DNA of 64,000 bases. It comes from Planctomycetota bacterium. Its GTDB lineage: Bacteria; Planctomycetota; UBA11346. This document shows, one piece after another, positions 29,433 through 39,613 of this stretch. The DNA is taken from positions 22,803-86,802 of the forward strand of contig BJHQ01000012.1 in assembly GCA_014193115.1 (NCBI GenBank), given 5' to 3'. The position numbers and the translations under genes are program-made. Numbering within the stretch: position 1 is the first letter of the stretch; every line of letters begins with the position of its first letter. The notes below the pieces were generated by a model, which was not told where the DNA came from, made no database searches, and worked only from the letters and a program-made list of their open reading frames with translations.

Positions 29433-30872
29433 TTGAGGACCGCCATGCCCAGAGCCCTTCCCGGATTCCTGCTGCTCAGTGCGCTGGCCATGGCGGCCGA
29501 ACAACCGCCAGCGCTCGCGCCTGCTCCAGCGCCAGCGCCGCAGCCGTCTGCTGCCGTGTCCCTGGCCGAGGCCATCGCCTGGGCTGACGCGGCCAATGAA
29601 GGGCCAGCGATCGCTGCGACCCAGGTGGCTCGGGCATTGGCGGTGCAGCGCCAGGCCCGGTCCTTGCTGCTGCCCAGCGCGACTGCGACCGCTGGCTATG
29701 GAACCCTCAGCAACCAGGACGATTGGTGGGGCGGCCGGTCCGACGAGACCTTGAGCGGCTCATTGGCGTTGACCTGGTACCTGTACAACGGCCAGGCGCT
29801 GCCCGGGTTGCGCCAGACCGAACGGCAGACCGAAGCCGCCCGGCTCAGCGCCTGGGAGGTCCGCCGTGCGCTGGCCTTCACCGTCACCGATGGATTCCTG
29901 GATGTGCATGCTGCCGAGCAGTCGGTGGCGGCGGCCGAACGCCGCCGGGCCACGGCGGCCCAGTCCTTGACCGATGCCAAAGCCCGGCTGAACGCTGGGC
30001 TGGCAGCCCGCGGCGAGGTCGCCCGGGTCGAGGTCGAAGACGCCAGCGCCGATCTCGCGCTGACCACCGCGCGGCGCTCGTTGGCCACCGCCCGGTTGAT
30101 CCTGGCCGACGTGATCGTCCGCGACGTACCCGCCGCCCTGGGCGATGCCATCGACCTGGAGGCCCTGGTGGCGGCGAAGGTGACCTTCCAGGCGATTCCC
30201 CTGCGAGCCCAGGGCGAGACCGTCGACGTGTTCGATCCAGCGCCGCCGGTGAGCCTGGATTCGGTGTCCAATCCAGCAGTGCAGAGCCGACTGGTGCGGA
30301 CCGCGAGCAGCCTGCGCCCCGACCTGCGCGCCTTGCGGGAAAATCTGGCGGCGACCCAGCAGGCCGTGGCCCAGAACCGCAACCAGTACCTGCCCGACCT
30401 GACCGCCAACGCCAGCTATTCCGATCGCGACAGCAATGCGCCGCGATCCCCCGAGAACAGCCCTGAATGGCGGGCCTCGTTGAATTTATCCTGGAATATC
30501 TTCGATGGCGGCCGGCGCGAGGCCCAGATCGATGCCGCCCTGGCCAGCCGCAGCGAACTGGCGCTGCGGGTCATGCAGGCCGAGCGCCGCGTGGTCCGCG
30601 ACCTGGCGCTGGCGGCGCAGGATCTGGTCTCTGGACGGGCGGCGGTCCGCCAGGCCGAGGTCCAGGTCAAGGCGGCGCGGATCAACGCCGAGGACGTGAA
30701 TCAACGCGCTAAACAGGGCCTGGCCACCGCGCTGGAAGTCGCCGACGCCAATGTCGCAGCATTCGAGGCCGACTCCGAATTGGTGCGCCGCCGGCTGGCC
30801 CTGGCCCAGTCGTGGTTCGCCTTGCGCAAGGTCATCGGGCTGTGGCCGCTCGATTCGGTGCCGACCCGATGA
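29433..30872 (+). CDS. TolC-family outer membrane efflux protein
   Basis: Two repeats of coiled-coil OEP type; signal peptide; operon with MFP and RND genes. Confidence 0.9.
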   Translation: MRTAMPRALPGFLLLSALAMAAEQPPALAPAPAPAPQPSAAVSLAEAIAWADAANEGPAIAATQVARALAVQRQARSLLLPSATATAGYGTLSNQDDWWGGRSDETLSGSLALTWYLYNGQALPGLRQTERQTEAARLSAWEVRRALAFTVTDGFLDVHAAEQSVAAAERRRATAAQSLTDAKARLNAGLAARGEVARVEVEDASADLALTTARRSLATARLILADVIVRDVPAALGDAIDLEALVAAKVTFQAIPLRAQGETVDVFDPAPPVSLDSVSNPAVQSRLVRTASSLRPDLRALRENLAATQQAVAQNRNQYLPDLTANASYSDRDSNAPRSPENSPEWRASLNLSWNIFDGGRREAQIDAALASRSELALRVMQAERRVVRDLALAAQDLVSGRAAVRQAEVQVKAARINAEDVNQRAKQGLATALEVADANVAAFEADSELVRRRLALAQSWFALRKVIGLWPLDSVPTR

Positions 30873-32092
30873 GCGATAATGGTGAGCAGGAGGCGTCCCG
30901 CCCGGTGCCCGTCCTGTGGGCTTCGCCGCGCCTGTGGAGCGGGTTGGCCGTCGGACTCCTGATCGGGTTGGCGGTCGGCGCCGGTGGAGCGGGGGCGCTG
31001 CTCCGTCCCAAGTCCCCTGCGCCAGTCGATCCGTCGGTCCAAACCACCAAGAAAACCAAATTTCCCGTGGAGATCGGCGCGACCATCGCCGCCCCCGTGG
31101 AGCGCTCCTTGACCGCGACCGGCGCGATCGAGGCCTTCGAGACGGTGCGGGTGGCGGCCCGGGTCGCGGGCATCGTCGAGACCGTGCTGGTGGCCGAGGG
31201 CGACGCGGTGAGCGCCGGCCAGCCGTTGGTGGCCCTCGATGCTGCCCGGTTCCGTCTGGCCGTGGCCGGCGCCGAAGCGGCGCTGGCGGCGGCGCAGTCG
31301 CGGCTGAGCGAAGCCGACCAGCAATGGCGGCGCCGGTTGGCCGCGGAAAAAGCCCAGGTCGGAACGGTGCCGGCCGGCGAGCTGGATCAGTTGGCTGCCC
31401 GGGTCGATCAGGCCAGGGCCGACCTGGCGTCGAGCACCGTCAATCGCGACCGTGCGGCCCTCGACCTGAAGGAATCCATCATCACCGCGCCGTTTCCCGG
31501 CATCGTGCAAAGCCGCGACATCCAGACCGGCAGCGCTCTGCTGGTCGGCCAGGCGGTGGCGACGCTGATCCAGCGCGACCCGCTCCAGGTGCGGTTCGCC
31601 CTGCCGGTGGCGGATGCGGCGATCCTGCGCATCGGCCAGGCGATCGAGGTCGTCGTCGGCGGGGCTCAACCGGTGCCGGCCAGCGTCCGGTTGATCGCCG
31701 CCGCCGCCGACCGGGCCACCCGCCAGGTGACCGTGCTGGCCCGATTCGCGCCAGAGAACCACCCGGATGCCGGCCAAGCAGTGACGGCCCTGCGCCCGGG
31801 TTCCTTCGCCGCCATCCGCATCGTCCTGCCCGCCGGGCCGCCGGTCATCTCGATCCCCGACTTGGCGGTCCGCCCCAGCGAGCGCGGATTCCTGGTGTTT
31901 TCCATCGACGGTGACGGCGATAGCGCGGTCGCCCGGGAGCACCGGGTCGAGACCGGCGAGCGCACCACCGATGGCCGGGTGGTGATCCGCAGCGGATTGA
32001 CCCCTGGTCAGCGCATTGTCGTCCGCGGCGCCGAACCGCTGCGCGAGGGTTCGCCGGTCGAGATCCGGGACCAGCCGGCCCCCGCGCCGTGA
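30869..32092 (+). CDS. RND efflux periplasmic adaptor (membrane fusion) protein
   Basis: GAIEAFETVRVAARVAGIVETVLVAEGDAVSAGQPLVALD lipoyl-like hairpin; TAPFPGIVQSRDIQTGSAL. Confidence 0.93.
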   Translation: MSDNGEQEASRPVPVLWASPRLWSGLAVGLLIGLAVGAGGAGALLRPKSPAPVDPSVQTTKKTKFPVEIGATIAAPVERSLTATGAIEAFETVRVAARVAGIVETVLVAEGDAVSAGQPLVALDAARFRLAVAGAEAALAAAQSRLSEADQQWRRRLAAEKAQVGTVPAGELDQLAARVDQARADLASSTVNRDRAALDLKESIITAPFPGIVQSRDIQTGSALLVGQAVATLIQRDPLQVRFALPVADAAILRIGQAIEVVVGGAQPVPASVRLIAAAADRATRQVTVLARFAPENHPDAGQAVTALRPGSFAAIRIVLPAGPPVISIPDLAVRPSERGFLVFSIDGDGDSAVAREHRVETGERTTDGRVVIRSGLTPGQRIVVRGAEPLREGSPVEIRDQPAPAP

Positions 32093-35000
32093 ACCTCACC
32101 GCCGTCAGCATCCGCAAGCCGATCGCCGCCTGGATGGTGATGGCGATCACCGTGCTGCTGGGCTGCGTCTCCCTCGCCCGGATCGGCGTCGGATCGGTGC
32201 CCGATGTCGATCTGCCGCTGGTCAACATCAGCCTGGCATGGCCAGGCGCCGCAGCCGAAGTGGTCGAGCAGGATCTGGTCGAACCGGTCGAAGAGGCGCT
32301 CTCCGCGGTCGAAGGGATCAAGACGATCACCTCCCGGGCCCGGCTCGGTTCCGCCAACCTGACCCTCGAACTGCACCTCGGCCATGAGGTCGACGACGCC
32401 ATCCAGCAGGTCCAGACCCAGCTCGGCCTGGTCCGCAGCATCTTGCCCAAGGATGTTGAACCGGCGGTCATCACCAAGATCAACATCGACGAATTCCCTG
32501 TGGTGTGGATCAGCCTCTCGGGTCCGTACAGCCGGGCCAGGCTGGCCGACACGGTGCGTGATGTGGTCAAGGAACGCTTGCAGCGGGTGCCCGGAGTCGC
32601 CGACATCCAGTGGGGCGGCTATCTGGACCGCAATGTCCGGCTGTGGCTGGATCGCGACCGGCTCGACGAGCGAGGACTGACCGCCGCCGAGGTGGTGCGG
32701 CGGATCCAGGCCGAGCACGTCGAGCTGCCCGCCGGACTGATCGAAGGTCCGGCCAAGGAAATGGATGTGCGGGTGCTGGGCGAGGCTGGAAACCTGGACT
32801 CGATGCGCGCGTTGGCGGTGGGCGGCACCGCCGACCAGCCGGTACGCCTGGGCGACGTGGCGGTGGTCGAGAACGGCTTCGCCGACGAACGCACCCGGGC
32901 GAGGAACAGCGGCGATCCGGCCCAATCCCTCGGCGTGAAGAAGCAGCGCGGGTCGAACACCGTGCAGGTGGTGACGGCAGTCCGCAAAGCGCTCGGCGAA
33001 TTGCAGGCGGTCTTGCCCGAGGGCATGCGGCTGGAAGTCAATTACGACGACTCGATCTTCATCGCCGCGACTGTGCGCGATGTCGAGCACGAGCTGGCCT
33101 GGGCGGTGGCGCTGACCGCGATCGTGGTGTGGTTGTTCCTCGGATCGTGGCGGGCGATGCTCAACGTGCTGCTGGCGGTGCCGATGTCGCTGCTCGGCAC
33201 CATCGCCGCGATCTATGTCCTGGGCTACACCCTCAACACGTTCACCCTGCTCGCCCTGGCCCTGGTGGTCGGCCTGGTGGTCGATGACGCGATCATGGTC
33301 CAGGAGAACATCTCGCGGTACACCGAGGCCGGGATGAAGACCCGGCGCGCGGCGCTGAAAGGCACGTTGGAGGTGACCTTTGCCGCCGCCGCCAGCACCT
33401 TGGCGGTGGTCGCGGTGTTCCTGCCCCTCGGCTTGGTGCCGGGAACCCTCGGCCAATACCTGGTGCAGTTCGGCGTCACGCTGTCGATCGCGGTGATGCT
33501 CAGCTATCTGGAGGCCGTGACCTTGGCGCCGGCCCGCTGCGCCCAGTTCCTGACCGTCGGGCGGCAGGACCGCGGCCTGGTCGGGCGATCAGCCGACCAG
33601 GTCTTCAACCGCCTGCGCCAAGCCTATAGCGCGGTGCTGCCGTGGACCTTGCGCCGTCCCCTGCTCGCGCTGCTCGGCGCGCTGGTGCTGTTCATCGGCG
33701 GACTGGCCCTGGTGGCGTTCCTGCCCAAGGAATTGATGCCCAAGCAGGACCGCGGCGCGATGTTCGTGCGGGTCGAGACCCAGGCCGGCGCCGGCATCGA
33801 GGAGACCGACCGGGCCATGCGCCGGGTCGAAGGTTGGCTCGCCGGCCAGCCCGAGGTCGAACGGTATTTTGCGGTGATCGGCGGTTTCGGCGGCACCGGC
33901 GTCAATACCGGCGTGGTCTTCGTCACCCTCAGCCAGAAGCACCAGCGCAGCGCCAGCCAGACTGAGGTCGAGCAGCGGGCCCGGGCCGCCTTCGGCCAGT
34001 GGCCGGGCATCACCGCCACGATCCAGGATCTCGGCAACCCCGGCAGCCGTGGCGAGATCGATTTCAGCCTCCGCGGCAGCGACTGGCCGGGCCTGGCCAA
34101 GGCCAACGAGCAGGTCATGCAGCGGATGCGCGACAGCGGACGGTTCGTCGATATCGATACCGATTACCAGCTTGGACGGCCCCAGGTGGCGGTGCTGCCC
34201 GATCGCGACCGGGCGCGGGATCTCGGCGTGTCCACCGCCGATCTCGCCAACACCCTGAACATCCTGCTGGGCGGCGCGAAGGTCGGGAAGTTCAGCCTGG
34301 ACGGCCGCCGGGTCGATGTGCGAGCCCGACTGCTGGCCAGCGATCGGGTGCGCCCCGAGGACCTCGCCCGGGTCAAGGTGCGCACCGCCAGCGGCGACCT
34401 GGTTCCGCTGTCCCAGGTCGTCACCACCGAGGAACGCCCCGTGCTCGATGTCATCACCCGCAAGGACCGCAGCCGGGCCATCGGCATCACCGCCAACCTC
34501 GCCCCTGGCCAGACCCAGGAGACCGCCCAAGCCTGGCTTGATCGCGAGGTGCGCGGCTCGCTGCCCGAGGGCATCCGCCTGGTCAAGCAAGGTGCCGCTG
34601 AGACGTATCAGGAGATTTTCACCGGCCTGCTGCTGGCCTTCGTCGCCGGACTGGTGATCGCGTGGATGATCCTGGCTGCCCAGTTCAACTCGATGATCCA
34701 GGCGGTGACCGTGCTCTCGATCCTGCCGCTGGCGATCGCCGGCGCGGCGGGCGGACTGCTCGCCGCCGGGATGTCGCTGAACTTCCTGAGCGTTCTCGGC
34801 ATCTTGCTGCTGATGGGCATCGTGAAAAAGAACTCGATCATGCTGGTGGATTTCGCCAATGCGTTTGCACGGGGAAGGGTTCACGCCCCGGAAGCGCCGA
34901 GCGCCAGCTCGGCCCGGGAAGCGCCGACCGCCAGCTCGGCCCGCGGTCCTGAGGACGTGATCGCTGACGGCGATACGCAACCGCAAGCAAACCAAAACCC

Positions 35001-35457
35001 AATCCAGCCGAGCTGGCGCTCGGCGCTCCCAGCCCAGTCGAGCAAGCGCACGACGCCCCCGGCCGAGGCCATGCTCTCAGCCGGCCAGGTCCGCCTGCGG
35101 CCGATCCTGATGACCTCGGCTGCGACCATGGCGGCGGCGGTGCCGACCATGCTCGGTCTCGGTGCCGGGGCAGAACTTCGCCAGCCGATGGCCTTCGCCG
35201 TGTTCTGGGGCGTGCTGGTCGCCACTGCGCTCAGCCTGGTGGTGGTCCCGGCGTTCTATGTCGCGACCAGCCGCCACGCCTGGTTCCGCTGGGCGATGCT
35301 GTTCCTGGCTGCCCTGATCGGAATCGCTCCGCTGGCCGGATTGATTGCCGGGTCATTTCAGGCGCTTGGCATCGCCGTCGTGGTCATCACCGCGGTTTTC
35401 TGCCTGTGGGGGCTGGCGCAGCTGGTCCAATGGCTGAACCGGCTCAGCGACCGGTGA
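32089..35457 (+). CDS. RND efflux permease (AcrB/MexF-like)
   Basis: ISIRKPIAAWMVMAITVLLG; GLVVDDAIMVQENISR; LRPILMTSAATMAAAVPTM; gene overlap with MFP. Confidence 0.95.
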   Translation: MNLTAVSIRKPIAAWMVMAITVLLGCVSLARIGVGSVPDVDLPLVNISLAWPGAAAEVVEQDLVEPVEEALSAVEGIKTITSRARLGSANLTLELHLGHEVDDAIQQVQTQLGLVRSILPKDVEPAVITKINIDEFPVVWISLSGPYSRARLADTVRDVVKERLQRVPGVADIQWGGYLDRNVRLWLDRDRLDERGLTAAEVVRRIQAEHVELPAGLIEGPAKEMDVRVLGEAGNLDSMRALAVGGTADQPVRLGDVAVVENGFADERTRARNSGDPAQSLGVKKQRGSNTVQVVTAVRKALGELQAVLPEGMRLEVNYDDSIFIAATVRDVEHELAWAVALTAIVVWLFLGSWRAMLNVLLAVPMSLLGTIAAIYVLGYTLNTFTLLALALVVGLVVDDAIMVQENISRYTEAGMKTRRAALKGTLEVTFAAAASTLAVVAVFLPLGLVPGTLGQYLVQFGVTLSIAVMLSYLEAVTLAPARCAQFLTVGRQDRGLVGRSADQVFNRLRQAYSAVLPWTLRRPLLALLGALVLFIGGLALVAFLPKELMPKQDRGAMFVRVETQAGAGIEETDRAMRRVEGWLAGQPEVERYFAVIGGFGGTGVNTGVVFVTLSQKHQRSASQTEVEQRARAAFGQWPGITATIQDLGNPGSRGEIDFSLRGSDWPGLAKANEQVMQRMRDSGRFVDIDTDYQLGRPQVAVLPDRDRARDLGVSTADLANTLNILLGGAKVGKFSLDGRRVDVRARLLASDRVRPEDLARVKVRTASGDLVPLSQVVTTEERPVLDVITRKDRSRAIGITANLAPGQTQETAQAWLDREVRGSLPEGIRLVKQGAAETYQEIFTGLLLAFVAGLVIAWMILAAQFNSMIQAVTVLSILPLAIAGAAGGLLAAGMSLNFLSVLGILLLMGIVKKNSIMLVDFANAFARGRVHAPEAPSASSAREAPTASSARGPEDVIADGDTQPQANQNPIQPSWRSALPAQSSKRTTPPAEAMLSAGQVRLRPILMTSAATMAAAVPTMLGLGAGAELRQPMAFAVFWGVLVATALSLVVVPAFYVATSRHAWFRWAMLFLAALIGIAPLAGLIAGSFQALGIAVVVITAVFCLWGLAQLVQWLNRLSDR
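34891..34942. repeat. Two direct copies of REP-like palindromic core (gaagcgccgagcgccagctcggccc; gaagcgccgaccgccagctcggccc)
   Basis: Direct reading; inside the RND coding sequence and in frame. Confidence 0.75.
35006..35031. repeat. Inverted copy of REP-like core (agccgagctggcgctcggcgctccca)
   Basis: Reverse complement of the 34891 copy; inside the RND coding sequence. Confidence 0.75.
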
Positions 35458-35463
35458 CGATCG

Positions 35464-36780
35464 TCAGTTGGCGATCCGTTCGAGCAGGATCAGGCTCATG
35501 TCGTCGTCGAGCCCACGCTCGCCAGACCAGTCGGTCAATTCGCGCTCGACCCGATCAAGCGCGGCGTCGGTGGTGAGGGCCGGCCTGACCAGGCCCCGGG
35601 CCAGACGATCGCGGCCGAATTCGAAGCCGAGATCGGAGCGGGCTTCGGTGACCCCGTCGGAATAAAAACAGCAGCGGTCGCCGGGCGCCAGATCGACGGT
35701 GTGCTCGATCCACTGGGTCCGGTCGGTGGCGATCCAGCCCACCGCCACGCCCCGGGTGGCGAGGTGCTCGACCGGGCCGCCCTGGCGCACGACCAGCGGG
35801 CCAGGGTGGCCGGCGCTGGCGAAGCGGATGGTGCCGCTGCGCCCATCGGCGACTCCGACCACGATGGTGAAATACTGCCGGGTGTGCGGGTCCATGCGGT
35901 AATGATCGTTGAGCCAGCGGAGCAGCGGCAGCGGTTCGGCGACCGGCGCATCATGGGCCAGGCTGCGCTGGACCTGGACCGCGAGCAGCGCAGCTCCCAC
36001 CCCGTGGCCGCTGACATCGAGCAGATGGAAGGACAGACGTCCATCGGCGAGCCGCTTGAAGCCAAGCAGATCCCCGCCCAGGCCGGCGCACGGCCGCCAA
36101 CGCCAGGCCGCCGCCCAGCCTGGCGCCGCCGGATCGGCGACCGGCAGCAGGTGCTGCTGGTAGCGGGCGGCGGCGTCCAGCTCGCTGCGCATCAAATCGT
36201 GGAGGTTCGCCAGCCGCGTATTCTGCTTGCGCAGCCGCTCCTCGAGTTCGGCGATCCGGCTGCCGACCCGCAGACGTTGGATAAGAACATCATACAGGAA
36301 CGGCTTGACCAGGACGTCATCGGCGCCGCCTTCCATCGCTTGGGCAACCAGTTCGCGGCTGCCGCGGCGCATGGTGACGACGATGTGCAGATAGCCGCGG
36401 TCAGCGGCGCGGAGCTGGCCCAGGGTGAACGGACTTGGCCGTCCGGGCAGCGACCAGTCGAGCACCGACAATCGGATCGCCGGATCGGCGCGCAGGATCT
36501 CCTCGGCGTCGGGCCAGGTGTTCGCGACCTGGACCTCGCAGCCGTGCTCGCGCAGGCATTCCGAATACAGCTGTTGGACCTCCGGATCCGGATCGGCGAC
36601 CAGGGCGCGGTGCGACAGCTTGCACAAAGCCCGGAACTTGGCGGTGGTGGAGGCGGCCCGCGGGTCGAGGATCCCCGACGCCGACGCATCGGCGGCGATG
36701 GTCGGAGACAACAGCTCGGCCGACGATTCGACCGAGGGATTGCCCCGGGTGGGGCTAGCTGTCGGTGTGGCTGGGCTCAC
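35464..36780 (-). CDS. Response-regulator receiver fused to SpoIIE/PP2C serine phosphatase (RsbU-like)
   Basis: ALVADPDPEVQQLYSECLREHG; LGGDLLGFKRLADGRLSFHLLDVSGHGVGAALLAV; RCCFYSDGVTEAR. Confidence 0.9.
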   Translation of the reverse strand: MSPATPTASPTRGNPSVESSAELLSPTIAADASASGILDPRAASTTAKFRALCKLSHRALVADPDPEVQQLYSECLREHGCEVQVANTWPDAEEILRADPAIRLSVLDWSLPGRPSPFTLGQLRAADRGYLHIVVTMRRGSRELVAQAMEGGADDVLVKPFLYDVLIQRLRVGSRIAELEERLRKQNTRLANLHDLMRSELDAAARYQQHLLPVADPAAPGWAAAWRWRPCAGLGGDLLGFKRLADGRLSFHLLDVSGHGVGAALLAVQVQRSLAHDAPVAEPLPLLRWLNDHYRMDPHTRQYFTIVVGVADGRSGTIRFASAGHPGPLVVRQGGPVEHLATRGVAVGWIATDRTQWIEHTVDLAPGDRCCFYSDGVTEARSDLGFEFGRDRLARGLVRPALTTDAALDRVERELTDWSGERGLDDDMSLILLERIAN

Positions 36781-37179
36781 AACCGATCATCGTCCGCCAG
36801 CTGATGAACAGCCGATGAAGAAGATGACTTCTCGGCCCGAGACGAGCCCCGCGACCCGACCTGGATGGCGCGACTCCGGCGACTGGCCGAGCCTGCCTGG
36901 CGCAGCTCTGATCGACTCGGAAAAGCACGATAAAATAGGTGAGTATGATGGATCACGAAACCCTCTTCGCGATCCCGATGCGGATCGTTCCGGACCCTGG
37001 GCCGCGCCTTCCACCGCGCCATTGTCAGACAACCAGCCGTCTTGCAATGAGATGGTTGTGTTTCTAGGATAACCTCTACGTCGCAGTAGCGGCAATCGGA
37101 CGCTGGGCAATGGTTACGGTCGTCCACGGCCGGACCGCCTGGTGCCCGACTGCCGGGCCAGCGCCGGGAGACCGCCGCA

Positions 37180-38616
37180 ATGAGCATCACGCTCGACTAC
37201 ACCAATTGCCTGGCCGAGGCGATCAGTCCGACCCATGGTCTGATCCAGTCCGAGGTGAAGACGCTGATCGATAAAATCCCAGCCCATCATGCCAACCTTG
37301 AGGAACAACGCAGCAACGGCGAATCGGGCTTCTGGGAGCTCCCCTATCAGGACACTTCGGAACTCACGGCACTGCTGAAGAAGCACCAGGGCCGCTGGGA
37401 TCACCTGGTGGTTTGTGGAACCGGGGGTTCGGTGCTGACCCCGCGCAGCCTGTTCGGAGCCCTGGCCCATCGCCATCATAACGAGCTCGATCCCAAGGCC
37501 CGCAAAGGCGCCCCCAAGGTCCATTTCCTGTCCAGCGCCGATCCCCTCGCCGTGTCCCAGCTCCTCGGCGGCCTCGACCTCAAGAAGACCCTGTTCCAGG
37601 TGAACAGCCGGTCAGGCTCCACTGCCGAAGCGGTCGCCCAGACCTTGCTGATCCTTGAAGTATTGAAGAAGAAAGCCGGCAAGACCAGCCCGTCGAACCA
37701 GCTGGTGATCGTGACCGAACTGGAAAAATCCCCGCTGTTCGAGCTCGCCCGGCTGGAAAAATGCGATACGCTGCATTTCCCCGCCAACGTGTCCGGCCGC
37801 TTTTCCGTGCTCGGCAACAATACCTTGTTCATGGCCGGCTTGTCGGGGATCTCGGTGCCGGCGCTGCTCAAGGGCGGCGCTGCCGCCGACCAGCAGTTCC
37901 GCCATGGAGAGGCCAACGCCAATCCTGGCTACATGCACGCGCTGCTGCATTACCTGCTGACCCGCAAGCGCCGGAAGACCATCCACGCCACCTTCCCGTT
38001 CAGTGAGCGTCTGGGCCACGTCGCGACCTGGTACAACCATCTGGTCGCGGTCAGCCTGGGAAAAATGAACAACCGCCAGGGCAAAGCGGTCCATGTCGGC
38101 CCGAGCCCGGAATCGGCCGTGGGCACCTTCGACCTCCACGGCCAGCAGCAGCTGCATTCCGAAGGTCCGTTCGACAAGGTGGTCACGTTCATCACCGTCC
38201 GCGACCATGGCTCGACCCAGGCGGTGCCAGCATCGCCGATACGCTCGGATGGCCTGTCCTATGTCGGTGGAGCGGACCTCGCGACCCTGGTCGAACAGGG
38301 CCACCTGGCCGCCGAAGAGCACCTGACCAGCAGCGGCCGGCCGAGCATGAACCTGATCCTCGACACCGTCGACGAAGCCCACGTCATCGGCCTCTACCAT
38401 CTGCTCATGCTGTCGGCGGTGATGAGCGCCGAGTTGTACGGCATCGATCCGTTCGACCAGCCGAGCATCGAGCACGCCAAGGCCGGGATTTTCGCCCAGA
38501 CCGGGCGGAGCGGATTTGAGGATCGGGCCAAGAAATTGCGCGATTACCGGGCGAGACCTCGCCGCCGCACGGTCGAGCGCAGGATTCCCGAACCGGCCCC
38601 TGCGCCGGCTGAATGA
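37180..38616 (+). CDS. pgi: Glucose-6-phosphate isomerase
   Basis: VVCGTGGSVLTPRSLFGAL; FQVNSRSGSTAEAVAQ; GRFSVLGNNTLFMAGLSG; FDQPSIEHAK. Confidence 0.9.
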   Translation: MSITLDYTNCLAEAISPTHGLIQSEVKTLIDKIPAHHANLEEQRSNGESGFWELPYQDTSELTALLKKHQGRWDHLVVCGTGGSVLTPRSLFGALAHRHHNELDPKARKGAPKVHFLSSADPLAVSQLLGGLDLKKTLFQVNSRSGSTAEAVAQTLLILEVLKKKAGKTSPSNQLVIVTELEKSPLFELARLEKCDTLHFPANVSGRFSVLGNNTLFMAGLSGISVPALLKGGAAADQQFRHGEANANPGYMHALLHYLLTRKRRKTIHATFPFSERLGHVATWYNHLVAVSLGKMNNRQGKAVHVGPSPESAVGTFDLHGQQQLHSEGPFDKVVTFITVRDHGSTQAVPASPIRSDGLSYVGGADLATLVEQGHLAAEEHLTSSGRPSMNLILDTVDEAHVIGLYHLLMLSAVMSAELYGIDPFDQPSIEHAKAGIFAQTGRSGFEDRAKKLRDYRARPRRRTVERRIPEPAPAPAE

Positions 38617-38707
38617 TGCGGCCTGCACCTGACTGCACGGTAGGCAGAGGCTTGCCCGAACCCGCGTATCATTCGATGCTGGCAACCCTCCAGGGAAGGG
38701 GCGCTCC

Positions 38708-39571
38708 GTGACCGGCCTCCAGATCTTCGCCATCGTCGCCTTCGCCGTTTCGTTGGCGAATCTCGCCCGAGCGTTCTACCAGAACCGGGACCGGCCGCGG
38801 TCGCCGCTCACCCCCAGCGTTGGCGGATCGGCCTCGGCGGCCGCCACCCGTCCAGCGCCGGCTCCCCCTGCGCCCGCGCCCCGGCCGGCGCTGCCAGCTC
38901 GGCCACCAGCCAAAGCCGTCGAGGCCGGCACGGCGCCGACCGCCAAGGTTGCCGGCGGTCCTGGCAGCCCGCCACGTGCCGCCCTGCCTGGTCGTCCGGT
39001 CCAGCCGCCTCCAGCCAAGCCCGCGGAACCGCCAGCGCCGATCCTCAAGCCCGCCGAGACCAAACCGGCGGCAAAATCGGTAACCGATGACGATTCCGAT
39101 CGCGACGAGTTGTTCGCTGGCCTGAAGCCGACAGATGGCGGGGACGACGCCGCAGCGAAAGTGAAGCGTCTGCAGGAACTCGGCTTCCATCATTCCATCG
39201 AAGCCAAGACACCAGTGGTCGAACCGCTGGCCAATCAACCGCCCAAGCCGCGTACCCAGACCGCTGAACTCGACGACATCCTGAAGCGGATCGACAAAGT
39301 CCTGTCCGAAAGCCAGACGAACGAGGCCAAGCCGGCGGTTCCCGCTGCGGCACCAGCCGCTGCTCAACCGCCAAAACCGGATTCGATACCGGCGAAGCCG
39401 GAACCGGCCCGGTCCGAGTCAGTCGCCACCGACCTTGCGCCAGCACAAAACATCGATCCAGCCACTGGATCGAAGCCGCAGGATCCGGCCAAGCCGGAAT
39501 CGACGGCAAAGCCGGATGCAACAGCAAAGCCGGATGCAACGCCGGATCCTGGGCAGCAGAAGTTGTTCTGA
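38708..39571 (+). CDS. Hypothetical Pro/Ala/Lys-rich protein with N-terminal TM segment
   Basis: N-terminal hydrophobic stretch then low-complexity P/A/K region; C-terminal TAKPDATAKPDATPD repeats. Confidence 0.6.
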   Translation: MTGLQIFAIVAFAVSLANLARAFYQNRDRPRSPLTPSVGGSASAAATRPAPAPPAPAPRPALPARPPAKAVEAGTAPTAKVAGGPGSPPRAALPGRPVQPPPAKPAEPPAPILKPAETKPAAKSVTDDDSDRDELFAGLKPTDGGDDAAAKVKRLQELGFHHSIEAKTPVVEPLANQPPKPRTQTAELDDILKRIDKVLSESQTNEAKPAVPAAAPAAAQPPKPDSIPAKPEPARSESVATDLAPAQNIDPATGSKPQDPAKPESTAKPDATAKPDATPDPGQQKLF

Positions 39572-39613
39572 GCCCATCCAGAACTGACGAACCGCTTTCT
39601 GATCGACCTGCCC

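Noticed and set aside
28004-29587. 527-aa plus-strand ORF
   Set aside because: Antisense to icd, whose motifs are unambiguous
33589-34995. 468-aa minus-strand ORF
   Set aside because: Antisense to the RND permease
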